From Candidatus Gastranaerophilales bacterium (GTDB lineage: Bacteria > Cyanobacteriota > Vampirovibrionia > Gastranaerophilales > Gastranaerophilaceae), in assembly GCA_944325785.1 (NCBI GenBank), contig CALVBN010000004.1, positions 1 through 64,000 of the forward strand: a stretch of DNA of 64,000 nucleotides, given 5' to 3'. Under the pieces are notes generated by a model. It was not told where the DNA came from. It made no database searches and saw nothing but the letters and a program-made list of their open reading frames with translations. A program made the position numbers and the translations under genes. Below are positions 17,858-27,094 of this stretch, piece by piece (the stretch's first letter is position 1; every line of letters starts with the position of its first letter).

Positions 17858-19498
17858 ATGAACATCCAACCAATCCAACAGCCAAATATCCAGAAACCGC
17901 AATTTAAAGGTGCGGTTGATACCACCTTAAGATTTTTAGCAACAAACCAGGCAATTGGTGCTAACGGTGTTGATTTTTGCTTTATGGTATCACCGAGAAC
18001 CGCAAGTGATTTTTATAAACGCGGTCCGGCTGCAGGTTTGGAAACATTTAGGCGTGAAATTATGGGAACAGTAAATGACAGCTGTATTGGCTTATTCGGT
18101 GCCGCTGCAGGCTGGCTTGTCGCACATTCCCTTAATAATAAATTTGATTTAAAAGTTAATAATATTTTTACTGCTCCGGAAACTTTAAACATCCTTGCTG
18201 ATAATAAGGCTCGCCAGCTTAAAAATAATGAAAGTTCTCTTGATTATATAAAGACAACTCTTAAAAATGTAAAAGCATTCAACCCGACTGCGAAAAATGC
18301 TGATGCGGAAGGTTTTGTAAGGCTTTCAGATTCAACTGTAGATGAAGTGGCAGGTTATCTTGATAAAACGATTAATAAAAAAGTTGATTTTCATCAATGG
18401 GCAAAGGATAAAGTTGCAAATTCAAGAACTGCAATTATGAATAAAATAACCGAAAATACCGGCGCTCAGTCTGAATATATTCTGGAATCTGCAGACAAAA
18501 AGATTGTAAGTAAAACAAATTTAAAATCACTACTTAACGATATTTATATTGTTTCAGAATCTTTTAATAAAGAAAAAGTTGACGCAGCATTTGCTGAGCA
18601 AATTAAAAACGGCAAAACAGTCAAGGATAACAATTTTATCAAAGGGCTGTCAAAATTCATGAAGACCCGTGCAGGAATAGGATTTGCAATCGCATCTGCC
18701 GTAGGTCTGTCAGTACAACCTATTAACATGTACTTGACTAAGCTAAAAACAGGTACCGACGGATTCGTCGGCGTTGAAGGACGTTCTAAAGACAACAGTG
18801 CAGCATTTAAGGGAATAAAAACCGCCAGCAGTGCAGCATTCTTTAGTTTAATTCTTGCAACATTAAAAATGTCACCTATAGAATTTATTAAATCTCCTGC
18901 AAAATTTATGGATAAGATGGCATTTAACGGAAAGATGCCTACAATTAACCAGTTAAAAGGTGTTTACGGCGTAACTATCATCTCAAGAATATTCTCTGCA
19001 CGTGACAAAGACGAACTGAGAGAAGTTTTAACCAAAGATACTCTCGGATACTTAAGCTGGCTTGTACTCGGCGACATTGTCAACAAGCTTGTTGCTGACA
19101 AAATGAATAAATCCGTTATGAATTATCAGAAAGGATTTGCTGAACGCAAAAATCCGTTTACACGTACATTCCACGCTTCTTTAAAAACAAGGGATGAAAT
19201 TCTTGTGGAAACTCTCGCAAAGAATGGCAAGTCTACTGTTAAAAAAGAAGGTGAAGATATCGTTTACAAAAAATTCAGTGAACTTTTAAAAGAGCTGGAT
19301 ACTCTGTCACCGGAAGTTAAAAAGGCAACAAGAAAACGCTTAAGAGCATTAAACTTTGCACAAGCATCCGGATATTTATTCTCCGGTCTGGTACTTGGTC
19401 TCGGCATTCCGAACTTAAATATTTATATTACAAACACTCTTGATAAAAGACGTAAAGCAAAGAAAGCCCAAATGGCTGAACAAAAAGCTACAGCTTAG
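17858..19498 (+). CDS. Lineage-specific membrane protein, tandem paralog 2
   Basis: It has 546 aa and is homologous to the preceding protein. The N-terminal leader ends KPQFKGAV (F16-K17-G18). ETFRREIMGTVNDSCIGLFGAAAG, split here by a membrane-like stretch, and the later NGKMPTINQLKG match the first copy. Several hydrophobic segments and a basic C terminus (KRRKAKK) suggest a polytopic inner-membrane protein. AAGG lies before the ATG. Its last 11 bp overlap the convergent DUF3137 gene. Function is unknown. Confidence 0.75.
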   Translation: MNIQPIQQPNIQKPQFKGAVDTTLRFLATNQAIGANGVDFCFMVSPRTASDFYKRGPAAGLETFRREIMGTVNDSCIGLFGAAAGWLVAHSLNNKFDLKVNNIFTAPETLNILADNKARQLKNNESSLDYIKTTLKNVKAFNPTAKNADAEGFVRLSDSTVDEVAGYLDKTINKKVDFHQWAKDKVANSRTAIMNKITENTGAQSEYILESADKKIVSKTNLKSLLNDIYIVSESFNKEKVDAAFAEQIKNGKTVKDNNFIKGLSKFMKTRAGIGFAIASAVGLSVQPINMYLTKLKTGTDGFVGVEGRSKDNSAAFKGIKTASSAAFFSLILATLKMSPIEFIKSPAKFMDKMAFNGKMPTINQLKGVYGVTIISRIFSARDKDELREVLTKDTLGYLSWLVLGDIVNKLVADKMNKSVMNYQKGFAERKNPFTRTFHASLKTRDEILVETLAKNGKSTVKKEGEDIVYKKFSELLKELDTLSPEVKKATRKRLRALNFAQASGYLFSGLVLGLGIPNLNIYITNTLDKRRKAKKAQMAEQKATA

Positions 19499-20573
19499 TT
19501 TTCTCGTCGAGTTTGAAGTAATCAATCATATTTGTGACGGCTTCTATCTCTTTTAAGAAGGTTTCTATTTGTTTTGGAGTTTTAAAAGAGGTAAATAAAC
19601 TGCCGAGTTCAAACAAATCACGCTTGGTATGTATCGCAAACATAATTCTGTCATCATAGAAAGAACATTTGGTTTTATCTGTGCCAAATACGGTATTAAG
19701 ATTGGCAAGTCTTTCCATAAATGCTGTTGTAACGAGGTATCTGGCTTCTACTTGATCGGGCGAATAAACTTTAAATCTTTTTGCAAAAACACTGTCCTCA
19801 AGTTTAACTTCTTCATATTTAGGAGAATTCTTCTTTGTGCAGAAAAATAGTATCAGTAAAAATATACTGAGTGCTATTAAAAGATATATTGCGTCTTTCG
19901 CTCTGCCTCCTATAAAACATAAAATTAAATATAATATATAAAAGCCGGCTCCGCTTATTAACCAGGTCGGATAATTATTTATATAAAAATCATTTCTGGA
20001 AGTTATGATGGTTTGGGCTTTTATTGTTTTATTGGAAGGAAAGCTTATCACAATTCCGTTAAAAATAATATTAATGCTTTGCGACCGTCTTCCTTTTGTA
20101 ACTTCGCTCAGAGTTGCTTCTGCCATTTTAAAATCTGTATTTTTATAGCGCCCTTTAAAAGAATCGTCTATGGATATGGTATTAAAACTGCTGAACAGAC
20201 GGCTTTTGGCTAATTCTTGCTCTTTAAAAATGCTGGTTCCTCTCTGCCATTCCAGATTACTAAACGATTTAACAATTTTGGGCATGCAGTTTTTTTTGAT
20301 TAAACTTTTAAACCCGCAGTTGAAATGCACCGGAAGGAATATAAAAATACCGATTAAAAACGGAAACATCAAGGCTATAAATGTCAGCAAAAAAGAGTCT
20401 TTGCCTAACAGGTTTGCCAGTTCATCTTTAAACAAAAAATCGCAGACAATAAGCACAGCGCAAATAAATTCTGCTGAAATAAGTTTGTTCAGCTCTTTTT
20501 TACGCAGGGTTTCCAACTCGCATAATATCGGATAAATTTTTGTTTGAAAATCTTTAACAAATTTTTCGGTCAT
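19488..20573 (-). CDS. DUF3137-family membrane protein
   Basis: This 361-aa protein matches the DUF3137 pattern. Two N-terminal hydrophobic segments (about 33-50 and 62-82) are followed by DDSFKGRYKNTDFKMAEATL, a second hydrophobic pair (about 205-245), and the block FKVYSPDQVEARYLVTTAFM, which is typical of the family. The family's role is not known. Confidence 0.75.
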   Translation of the reverse strand: MTEKFVKDFQTKIYPILCELETLRKKELNKLISAEFICAVLIVCDFLFKDELANLLGKDSFLLTFIALMFPFLIGIFIFLPVHFNCGFKSLIKKNCMPKIVKSFSNLEWQRGTSIFKEQELAKSRLFSSFNTISIDDSFKGRYKNTDFKMAEATLSEVTKGRRSQSINIIFNGIVISFPSNKTIKAQTIITSRNDFYINNYPTWLISGAGFYILYLILCFIGGRAKDAIYLLIALSIFLLILFFCTKKNSPKYEEVKLEDSVFAKRFKVYSPDQVEARYLVTTAFMERLANLNTVFGTDKTKCSFYDDRIMFAIHTKRDLFELGSLFTSFKTPKQIETFLKEIEAVTNMIDYFKLDEKTKL

Positions 20574-20621
20574 AATGATAAGTATATCACTTTTTTAAAA
20601 TCAGATTATCATTTATAAGTA

Positions 20622-21281
20622 TTATAATATTACGACTGCCATATGCCTGTTTTTCGTACCGTTTTCTTTCCGGTATGAAAAAAATAAATCATTGTTACAG
20701 CTTGTGCAGTAAGGACATATATCTATGTTTTTGACTCCTTGTTCTTCAAGCTGTCTGGCGTTAATCTTTTTCAAATCAACATTTCGTTCTTTATATAATC
20801 CGGCGCTGTCGCTTACAGTAGATAGCAGGGTTTCTTTAACTTCTTCGGACACTTCATAACAGCATAAAGAAATTGCAGGACCGATAAGAGCTATGATATC
20901 CTGCGGATATGTTCCGAAATCCTTCTTCATTTTTTCTATTGTTTTTACCCCTATTTTTTGAGCGGTTCCGCGCCATCCCGCGTGTGCAATTGCAGATATT
21001 TTCAGTTTTTTATCATAAAAAATCAGTGGTGTGCAGTCTGCGAATTTTAAATAAACTGCAGTGTTTTTATCTTTTAAAATAAGTGCATCCGTGTCCGGAT
21101 ATTCTTCTTTACCGCTTACAATTTCTATATTATCGCTGTGCGTCTGAACAGGCGATACCACACGGCTTGCATTTAATGTATTAAAATCAAACCCTTCCCG
21201 TGTGGTAAAAAAGGCGGTAATATCATTAATCAAATCACTTTTTAAAACTTTATATCCGTTTAAGCTTTCAAAGTAAAACAC
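20622..21281 (-). CDS. pgeF: PgeF/YfiH purine nucleoside phosphorylase-like protein
   Basis: This 219-aa multicopper-like fold protein (formerly laccase domain) acts in peptidoglycan editing and purine nucleoside cleavage. Metal ligands and active-site motifs are QTHSDN, FADCTPLIF, AHAGWRGT and GPAISLCCYEV. The GTG start at 21281 is preceded by AAGGA at a spacing of 8 nt. Confidence 0.94.
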   Translation of the reverse strand: MFYFESLNGYKVLKSDLINDITAFFTTREGFDFNTLNASRVVSPVQTHSDNIEIVSGKEEYPDTDALILKDKNTAVYLKFADCTPLIFYDKKLKISAIAHAGWRGTAQKIGVKTIEKMKKDFGTYPQDIIALIGPAISLCCYEVSEEVKETLLSTVSDSAGLYKERNVDLKKINARQLEEQGVKNIDICPYCTSCNNDLFFSYRKENGTKNRHMAVVIL

Positions 21282-21445
21282 CAGAGGAATCCTTTAAATT
21301 ATAAGCTTTTTATTTTATTCAATTATATGTAAATATATATTGTTGTCAATGAAATTTTATTAAAGCATATATTTTTACTAATAAAATTTATTCCAATACT
21401 TTTCCAGAAACAAATACTTTTCCGGCTGTAGTTATAGATAATAAA

Positions 21446-24400
21446 TCATAGAATATTATTAAATATTATACTCGGCTCCTGTTCGGTTTCTTTGTTCCCC
21501 CAGCCTTTGGCTTTTGCAGAGCTGGTTATATAAAGCTTTTTCTGCGCGCGCGTTATTGCAACATATAAAAGCCTCAAACTCTCTTCGGAATTAAACTCTT
21601 TTAACTCCTGCTCTGATTTGGATTTGTAATCAGGATTAAATGACTTAACCTCTTCCATAAAAATTGAAGATGCCTTAAGTTTTGCTTTTTCAGTATCTAT
21701 AGAAAGATTTTTTTCTGCCATCTCCGGCAAAAATACATATTCAAACTCATCCCCCTTGGATTTATGAAGAGTCATTATCTGAACCTTGCCTTTCATAGCG
21801 TTTTTGTCTTCCTCTTCGGAGAAGAATTTAAACCCGCTCAAAGAAGGCTTTTTGGATAATTCTTCCAATCTCTGGATAGTTAAGTCAAACTTGCCTTGAG
21901 CATTAAGCCTTTTAACAAGTGTTGCAATAAGATAAACATTAGATTTTTCAATATCGCTTGTGTAATAAAAAAGCCCGATTCTGATAACAAGCTCTTCCAT
22001 AGGAAGCGTAGAAGAATTAAGCCAGTACTGCATATCCCATAAGAATTGGGATAAATCCTGCGAATCAATATCATCCCCGTCCTTTTGAATAAACGGGATT
22101 TCTGAAGCTCTGATTTCAAGCTGAAGGCGGGGTTTGTAGAAACCTAAATCCGCAAGTTTTTCGTAAGTTGAGGCGAGAACCTCGTTATCAAAAGGGGTCT
22201 GAATAAATTTTAGGATAGAAAAAATAGTATTAAAAACACCTTTCTGCCCCAGAGATTCACTTCTTGTAATACTCTTAAGACCGGCATTATTGATAAAATC
22301 CGCCCATGATGTGACTTGATAATTGTTTCTCAAAAGTATTCCGATTGTTGCATCCTTATTTCTGGTCAGAATATTTTTTATCTCTTTTAATACAAAATTC
22401 CTCTCGGCAAAAGTGTTCTCAAAAACACGGGAAAATATTGCATTCTCGCTAACCGGATTTTTCCCCTCAACTCCGTGCATATAACTCTTGAAAAACGCCT
22501 TCGGAAGAATTGTACCGCCGAAATCCACAAGCTTGTTTGCAAGATTCATAACATCCTGCGTACATCTCTGCGAATGGTTCATTTCAACCGTTGTATCAGC
22601 GTTTTGTATAAAGCTTCGGAACCCTTCAACATCAGCATTAGAAAAAGTCGTTGTAATAGCTTGATTAATATCACCGCAGCGGATTAAATTTTTATGCTTT
22701 CCGCTCAAAAGTCCTATTAATCTCTGCTGAACACCTGAAGAGTCCTGCGCTTCATCTTCTATAATATATTCGCACTGTCCTTGATAATACGCTAAAATAT
22801 CCGGATTTTGCTCCAAAAGTTTCACAGACATTATCAAAATATCATCATAATCAATCAAATTTGCTTCTTTCAGCTGGGCTTGATATTCTCTGTAGAAAGT
22901 TTTGAATTTTTCTGTTTTTTTATCGCCGGACGGGGTATCAATATTTCCTTCCTGCAGTTTTAAAACAGAAACAGCTCTGTCGAACTCCTCAATCTCGGTT
23001 TTGGTTGATTTTCCCCCGATGCTTCTTATAATCCGCATCCTTTGAGTATCGTCGCAGATATCAAAGTCAGAAGAAAGATTTAATCTCTCAAAATTGGAGT
23101 TTTCTTTTATTATTTTTAGCGCAAGACCGTGTATTGTGCTTATATTCGGAAGCTGGGTCGAATTCGGGCACATGTTCTTGATTCTTTCTCTAAAGTTTCT
23201 GGCAGCAGAATCCATGTACGTTAAGACATAAATATGCGCAGGATTAACCCCTCTGTCTATAAGTTTAATAATCAAAGCAAGCAGAATGGTAGTTTTTCCT
23301 GCTCCTGGTACGGCAGAAATTGCCATGGAACCTTTTTTATAATCAAGAACAGGCTTCTGGTCATCTCTCGGAATAATTCTGAAAGCTTTTTTCTCCTCAA
23401 CCGGCTCATCTCCGCCTCCGGCAAGATATTCTTCTATTCCGCCAAGGTTTTCAACTCCGGACGGATCAAACAAGCTTGAGCATGCCCAGATATGTTCCTG
23501 CGCTAAAAGAAGAAGTTTTCTCAGAATTCGGGCAGTTTTTTGTTTGGACAAAAATATATCATCCTCAACAGTATACTCGTCCTTTGTCCAGTCCGCCTGC
23601 ATAACCCATGCATTGTAAAGCGGTCCGGTATCGGTTTTTACCCAGTCGGAGTGAGAAACGTCAAGCCAGAATTGATATTTTGTTGATATTTTATTATCAA
23701 TAATTTTCTGCGGAGTGGCTACGATTAAATCATTATCGCCAATTTCTAATGTAGAACTAGGGTTTTCCGCGATGATAGAATTTTCTATCTGAATAATAAT
23801 TTCTTCTGCTCTTTCAATGACATGCTCCCAGCCGAGAACACTCTCAAAATCTTTAAGCTGTTTTATGAAGAAATTAAATTTATTTATTTTGGTTTCATCT
23901 ACAAAATCAACTGCACCATAGAACATGTCAAAAACTTTTTTGGAAAGTTTTTCATTTTTTGACTTTGTTTCGACAAACGCATTATAGAACTTTTTGTATT
24001 TGTCGTTATAAAATTCTGCATCTTCCGGAAGGGTTTTATTATTCTTGTAATAATTAAGTAGAGAATTACAATACTTTAGGGGAATTCCTGCAAAGTCAGA
24101 CAAAATAACCCTCAAATCCATTTCACTTATTTCAATCCCGAGCATGAGCTTTAAAATATTCAGACTTGCTTTGACAAGCGGATTGTCAATAAGTTTTTCG
24201 CTTCCGGATAAGAACAAAATATTACACCGCAGTTTTTCTCTGAGAGTAAAATGGAGCATGTCATCTTGAAGCGGAGTTATTATTGCAATATCTTTTGGAA
24301 GTACATTTTTTTTGAATAAGTTTTGTATCTTTTCAATCGTGTAATCCAGAATTTCAGCGCGTTTAGAGAGTGATGTTAATGTAAAATTTTCCAATCTTTT

Positions 24401-25474
24401 TTTTGTTCCTTCAAGGATGTTGGAGAAAATTATGTCGCCTTGAGGGAAGGTGTTTTGGGGGGTGAGGGGTGAGTAATCCTGCGCTTGTCGTAAATCGCCT
24501 TCAGACTGCGCGCCTTCCCCCGCCCCTTGTGGGAGGGGGTGAGGGGTTATTCCGCCGGTGTTTTGACCGTTTAGTCCGTTGCCGGTTGAAAGATTTGATT
24601 CCCCGCCGGCAAAAGCCGAATTATTTACATCCGCATTTATTCCATCATTTATTCCTGCATTTACCCCTGCATTTACCCCTACATTTACCCCTACCCCCTC
24701 GTTGAATAACTTCGTTAACTTATATTCAATAGAGGTATCTGCGCTCAAGTACCCGCACCTTGAAGAACCCAGAGAATCAAAACAAATCACCCAGTCCTTT
24801 AACTGCGGTCTTAAATAACTTATAAAATCAAAACAAACAGGAGTCATTTCGTCCGCGTCATCTACAAGAAGATATTTTATATTTTTAAAATAATCCGTGT
24901 TCTTATAAACATGATTAAAAATCAAAGTCTGCCTCAAATAGTCCAAACTTCTGGTTTTCAATGTCGAGGACAAAAGCTTTTTTATAACCAGCTCCGCATC
25001 ATCAGCAAAAGACTCTTTCAAAATTTTTGAGCGTTCTTTTACATCCTCATTCGTTAAATGGTTTTGTACAATTAATGAATATCTTCTGAAAATTTGATGA
25101 AGCAGAGATTTCTTTGAATTATATCCCTTAACATCAACCTGCTTTAAAATATCTTTTAAGAGAAACTGCGAAACCTCCAGCCCTACAAGATTAGGCAGAA
25201 TAAAATGTTTTTTTGAAGGAATAGAATTTTCAATAAAACACCAATTTTCAACAAGCGTATTATAAACAATTGAAAAAAAGGAGTGGACATTTAATTTTTC
25301 TACAGCATCAATGTTTATTTTTTTTAGAATTTTATCAACAAATTGTTTTTTTAAAGTTGAATTTTGGACAAGAACCAATATTTCTGATGGTTTCACGCCT
25401 TCAGAAATAAGCTCTGCATATTTTTCAACTAATACTTTAGTTCGAAAATCGACTTTAATAAAATTTAATAACAT
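21446..25474 (-). CDS. Giant UvrD/PcrA-like helicase with degenerate N-terminal module
   Basis: It has 1342 aa, about twice the usual UvrD. The C-terminal half is a complete SF1A helicase: Walker A AVPGAGKTT near residue 723, DEAQD near 907, LHKSKGDEF near 1235 and YVAITRAQKKLY near 1310. The N-terminal 250 residues resemble a second SF1 core without Walker A (LVLVQNSTLKKQF, LLVDDADEMTP near 200), so it is probably inactive. Residues about 256-345 are a low-complexity insert with N-x-G repeats and a palindromic-repeat-derived stretch. The layout recalls AddAB-like paired modules in one chain; no nuclease motif was found. AAGGAG precedes the ATG. Confidence 0.85.
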   Translation of the reverse strand: MLLNFIKVDFRTKVLVEKYAELISEGVKPSEILVLVQNSTLKKQFVDKILKKINIDAVEKLNVHSFFSIVYNTLVENWCFIENSIPSKKHFILPNLVGLEVSQFLLKDILKQVDVKGYNSKKSLLHQIFRRYSLIVQNHLTNEDVKERSKILKESFADDAELVIKKLLSSTLKTRSLDYLRQTLIFNHVYKNTDYFKNIKYLLVDDADEMTPVCFDFISYLRPQLKDWVICFDSLGSSRCGYLSADTSIEYKLTKLFNEGVGVNVGVNAGVNAGINDGINADVNNSAFAGGESNLSTGNGLNGQNTGGITPHPLPQGAGEGAQSEGDLRQAQDYSPLTPQNTFPQGDIIFSNILEGTKKRLENFTLTSLSKRAEILDYTIEKIQNLFKKNVLPKDIAIITPLQDDMLHFTLREKLRCNILFLSGSEKLIDNPLVKASLNILKLMLGIEISEMDLRVILSDFAGIPLKYCNSLLNYYKNNKTLPEDAEFYNDKYKKFYNAFVETKSKNEKLSKKVFDMFYGAVDFVDETKINKFNFFIKQLKDFESVLGWEHVIERAEEIIIQIENSIIAENPSSTLEIGDNDLIVATPQKIIDNKISTKYQFWLDVSHSDWVKTDTGPLYNAWVMQADWTKDEYTVEDDIFLSKQKTARILRKLLLLAQEHIWACSSLFDPSGVENLGGIEEYLAGGGDEPVEEKKAFRIIPRDDQKPVLDYKKGSMAISAVPGAGKTTILLALIIKLIDRGVNPAHIYVLTYMDSAARNFRERIKNMCPNSTQLPNISTIHGLALKIIKENSNFERLNLSSDFDICDDTQRMRIIRSIGGKSTKTEIEEFDRAVSVLKLQEGNIDTPSGDKKTEKFKTFYREYQAQLKEANLIDYDDILIMSVKLLEQNPDILAYYQGQCEYIIEDEAQDSSGVQQRLIGLLSGKHKNLIRCGDINQAITTTFSNADVEGFRSFIQNADTTVEMNHSQRCTQDVMNLANKLVDFGGTILPKAFFKSYMHGVEGKNPVSENAIFSRVFENTFAERNFVLKEIKNILTRNKDATIGILLRNNYQVTSWADFINNAGLKSITRSESLGQKGVFNTIFSILKFIQTPFDNEVLASTYEKLADLGFYKPRLQLEIRASEIPFIQKDGDDIDSQDLSQFLWDMQYWLNSSTLPMEELVIRIGLFYYTSDIEKSNVYLIATLVKRLNAQGKFDLTIQRLEELSKKPSLSGFKFFSEEEDKNAMKGKVQIMTLHKSKGDEFEYVFLPEMAEKNLSIDTEKAKLKASSIFMEEVKSFNPDYKSKSEQELKEFNSEESLRLLYVAITRAQKKLYITSSAKAKGWGNKETEQEPSIIFNNIL
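24440..24705 (-). repeat. Repeat-derived insert within the UvrD-like gene
   Basis: Bases 24640-24705 contain tandem 12-bp units related to ATTTACCCCTGC, which encode G-V/I-N-x repeats. Bases about 24500-24545 form a GC-rich palindrome (CCCCGCCCCTTG, GGGAGGGGGTGAGG) that encodes TPHPLPQGAGEG, the typical translation of a common bacterial palindromic repeat. The reading frame stays open throughout. Confidence 0.75.
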
Positions 25475-25516
25475 ACTCCTTATAGACTATTTTATCACAA
25501 AAACGGTTCAAACCTC

Positions 25517-25545
25517 TTGCCAAATCGGAAAATTTTTACTACAAT
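25517..25545 (+). promoter_or_regulatory. Sigma-70-like promoter of the winged-helix gene
   Basis: TTGCCA (25517-25522), a 17-nt spacer, and TACAAT (25540-25545), about 45 nt before the ATG. Confidence 0.7.
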
Positions 25546-25591
25546 AATCTCGTAAGCAATTACAGATACACTATTTAAGAAGGAGATTAAA

Positions 25592-25819
25592 ATGGCAAGA
25601 GTTAAAGAAGAAAAAAAAGGTATTCAAGAACAAATTATTGAATCAGCAGGTCAAATTTACAACTACCTTTCAAACAAAGGTGAAGTTTCTATCAACAAAA
25701 TGAAAAAAGACCTTTCTTTAAATGAAAACTTTGCTGAAATGGGTTTAGGCTGGTTATCAAGAGAAGATAAGCTTGAATATACTCAAAAAGCTAAATCAGT
25801 AACTGTAAAATTAAGATAG
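25592..25819 (+). CDS. Small winged-helix DNA-binding protein (DUF2582 type)
   Basis: It has 75 aa. The pattern IIESAGQIYNYLSNKGEVSI followed by a second helix, LGWLSREDKLEY and a terminal beta hairpin matches the one-domain winged-helix DUF2582 family. It has its own promoter, a strong AAGGAG ribosome binding site and its own terminator, so it is likely well expressed as a monocistronic unit. The target is unknown. Confidence 0.8.
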   Translation: MARVKEEKKGIQEQIIESAGQIYNYLSNKGEVSINKMKKDLSLNENFAEMGLGWLSREDKLEYTQKAKSVTVKLR

Positions 25820-25841
25820 TAACTGAAAAAAAGTTTAAATA

Positions 25842-25875
25842 AAAACCTCTCTAAAAATATTTAGGGAGGTTTTTA
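25842..25875 (+). terminator. Terminator after the winged-helix gene
   Basis: AAAACCTC-TCTAAA and TTTAGGGAGGTTTTT form a stem ending in a T run. Confidence 0.85.
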
Positions 25876-25921
25876 TTTTGTATAAATAACAAAAATTTTT
25901 TTTACTATTTTTAATTCAAGT

Positions 25922-26707
25922 ATGATTTTAGATATAAAAAATAATACAATAAATTTTCAATCACTAAACTGGAATGAAAAAATCAATCATCCTAACGGGA
26001 TTGAATACCGCTTGCAGGCTGACGGAGAGGATTATTTTTACAGATATACAATCAACAAACCTAACGGAATAATATCTGATTTAAAACAATGCAAAAAAGA
26101 TTTGGGCTGGATAACACGTATAAACGAGGCGTTAGAATTTATAAAGGGAAGCAGAAAATTTCTGGATGAAAAAATATACGGAATTATCGGAACAGGAGGT
26201 TTTACAACTGTTTTTGATATCGGAGATGATCGGGTTTTAAAAATTTCTAAAGAAAATCCCTTTGAATACAGAAAATTTAATCCGAAATTTGATATTCCTC
26301 TTATCGGCGGAGTTGAACATTACAAGGGAATTTACGGCTACATACAGAAAAAAGCTGATACGGAAAATGTCGGATTAAAAAATGTATGTGCTGTAAAAAG
26401 AAAAATGAAACGCGCCGGCTACACGTCATCACGTGATTTTGGCACACACAGGATAGATCAGGTCGGAGTGTATAAAGGGAAGAGTTTTCTTTTGGACAGC
26501 AGATGCGCGGTTAAAAGAAATAATTTTATAACCCGTTTTACAAGACGGTTTGAAGAAATTTTTACTTTAAAACGAGTCTGGCAGGCAAAGAGAATGGAAG
26601 ATGTTATGGACAATCCTCCAATGCATATGGACGAAAAACCGCTTCCTAATTACACATTAAAAGAAGCCTTTATGCGTATTAAAAAAGTTATTAAAAGCTG
26701 GAAATAA
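25922..26707 (+). CDS. Protein-kinase-like fold protein
   Basis: It has 261 aa. A glycine-rich loop GTGGFTTVFDI (near residues 84-94) and a following VLKISKE give the ATP loop and candidate lysine of a kinase fold. Later, HRIDQVGVYKGKSFLLDSR (about 178-196) resembles the catalytic and metal-binding loops of atypical bacterial kinases (D-x-x-N-V-G-V, then L-L-D). The usual catalytic Asn is Gln here. It is short for a kinase, so it may be a divergent kinase or pseudokinase. A TTTAAT lies 6 nt before the ATG and no ribosome binding site is seen. Confidence 0.5.
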   Translation: MILDIKNNTINFQSLNWNEKINHPNGIEYRLQADGEDYFYRYTINKPNGIISDLKQCKKDLGWITRINEALEFIKGSRKFLDEKIYGIIGTGGFTTVFDIGDDRVLKISKENPFEYRKFNPKFDIPLIGGVEHYKGIYGYIQKKADTENVGLKNVCAVKRKMKRAGYTSSRDFGTHRIDQVGVYKGKSFLLDSRCAVKRNNFITRFTRRFEEIFTLKRVWQAKRMEDVMDNPPMHMDEKPLPNYTLKEAFMRIKKVIKSWK

Positions 26708-26711
26708 TCTT

Positions 26712-27059
26712 TTATTTATTTTCTTTTTCCACGGTCGGTGAGAGTCCTTTTATGGCAAAAGGTTTTGCAAAATAAACCGCACTCACGATTCCGAGAAGCG
26801 CCCCGAGTACATTGAGAGTTGTCCTTACTCCCTTCCATTTTTGCGGTAAAAAGTTAGAAACAGAGAGGAGTCCGCTTCCTGCCATCAGATAAATATACGC
26901 CTTAAAAATCCCTCTCGGCACAGCAACACAATCCTGCACATCGCGGGGGTTTCTGACATTATCGGCAATGAGGTCGATAAATTCCCGCTTTTTAGGTTTC
27001 TGCCCATTGTTTTGAGTATTATAAAAATTAGGTTCTGTCTGTATTCTTGAAACGTTCAT
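26712..27059 (-). CDS. Small two-helix membrane protein
   Basis: It has 115 aa and is not recognised. The N-terminal 45 residues are polar (with PNFYNTQ). Two hydrophobic segments follow (about 52-70 and 80-98) separated by QKWKG. It faces the kinase-like gene tail to tail with 4 nt between them. Confidence 0.6.
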   Translation of the reverse strand: MNVSRIQTEPNFYNTQNNGQKPKKREFIDLIADNVRNPRDVQDCVAVPRGIFKAYIYLMAGSGLLSVSNFLPQKWKGVRTTLNVLGALLGIVSAVYFAKPFAIKGLSPTVEKENK

Positions 27060-27094
27060 ATTACTTATATCAAATCATGTAAAAAAATTTTTTG

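Noticed and set aside
24469..24818. Plus-strand open frames rich in His, Pro and Leu
   Set aside because: They run opposite the UvrD-like gene through its tandem repeats and are composition artefacts.
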